From: Candidatus Bathyarchaeota archaeon
GTDB taxonomy: Archaea > Thermoproteota > Bathyarchaeia > RBG-16-48-13 > GCA-020355125
Length of the DNA stretch: 5,166 nt
Direction: 5' to 3'
Assembly (NCBI GenBank): GCA_026014905.1
Contig: JAOZHK010000006.1
Location: 1 to 5,166 of the forward strand
Every line of letters begins with the position of its first letter. Positions within the stretch are counted from its first letter, which is position 1. The notes under the pieces were generated by a model. It was not told the origin of the DNA. It searched no databases and saw nothing but the letters and a program-made list of their open reading frames with translations. Positions 5,059 to 5,166 of this stretch are shown in pieces. A program made the translations under genes and the position numbers.

Positions 5059-5166
5059 TTATATTTGTGCGAGAGTATCGCGAATTTTCTTCCCTGATGT
5101 TTTAAACCAGTTGCCAAGTATTCCTGTGTCCATTCCTATGCAGAAGTCACGGCAACCTAAATCGAT
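5059..5166 (-). CDS. Unrecognised protein, C-terminal 35 residues (5' end outside window)
   Basis: The frame is open from the right edge to TAA at 5061-5059 and reads IDLGCRDFCIGMDTG, then ILGNWFKTSGKKIRDTLAQI. A coding frame is suggested by the terminator placed 13 nt after its stop and by a plausible amphipathic C-terminal end. It has two cysteines spaced CxxxC (residues 5 and 9 of the visible part) followed by a Gly-rich turn and a basic helix, which might be part of a small metal-binding domain, but I do not recognise the family. RNase P or RNA-binding proteins often lie upstream of S19e in archaea, but the motif does not resemble the ones I know. An internal ATG exists at residue 12, so the fragment should be read as partial, not as a short gene. 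Confidence 0.5.
   Translation of the reverse strand: MDLGCRDFCIGMDTGILGNWFKTSGKKIRDTLAQI

Noticed and set aside
1..5166. CRISPR arrays, insertion sequences, integrase sites, or a defence or mobile system
   Set aside because: I saw no regularly spaced repeats, transposase motifs or terminal inverted repeats. The gene content is conserved core machinery.

Overview
This window comes from an archaeal genome. On the minus strand it carries the conserved archaeal information-processing cluster S19e – PDCD5-like protein – L39e – L31e – aIF6 – L18Ae (LX) – prefoldin alpha – FtsY. It also has archaeal-type TATA boxes and clear Shine-Dalgarno (SD) sites. Base composition is moderate and slightly AT-rich. 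I cannot fix the lineage from protein motifs alone. Three genes (argF, aIF6, L31e) are best started at TTG, each with a well-placed SD.

Layout. Positions 2-247 (+) hold the C-terminal end of an EamA/DMT-type membrane transporter. Positions 248-429 are an intergenic leader with a TATA box and short inverted repeats. Positions 430-1305 (+) encode a short ornithine carbamoyltransferase-like protein (argF). Its stop overlaps by 6 bp the stop of convergent ftsY (1300-2211, -). Reading leftwards on the minus strand from a promoter near 4942-4950, the cluster is rps19e (4439-4897), pdcd5-like (4094-4426), rpl39e (3936-4091, only 51 codons), rpl31e (3642-3923), eif6 (2963-3640), an 80-bp gap with a second TATA-like box, rpl18a/LX (2652-2882), pfdA (2213-2644) and ftsY. 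Apart from that gap, spacing is 1-13 nt, and several SD sites lie inside the preceding gene's last codons, which fits one co-transcribed, partly translationally coupled operon. At the right edge, 5059-5166 (-) is the C-terminal end of an unrecognised small protein, followed by a clear hairpin plus T-tract terminator that insulates the operon promoter.

Functionally the cluster covers large- and small-subunit ribosomal proteins, the anti-association factor aIF6, co-translational or post-translational folding (prefoldin) and membrane targeting (SRP receptor FtsY). It links making, maturing, folding and delivering proteins. argF belongs to arginine/citrulline metabolism and is a separate unit.

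I see no previously undescribed multi-gene system here. The points most worth a second look are: an apparent in-frame loss of about 14 residues in the ornithine domain of argF, exactly at a perfect 8-bp inverted repeat; a hairpin that seems to fold out the long spacer between the ftsY SD and its ATG; departures of argF from canonical OTC motifs; an internal promoter candidate before LX that shares the octamer of the operon promoter; and the unidentified CxxxC protein at the right edge.
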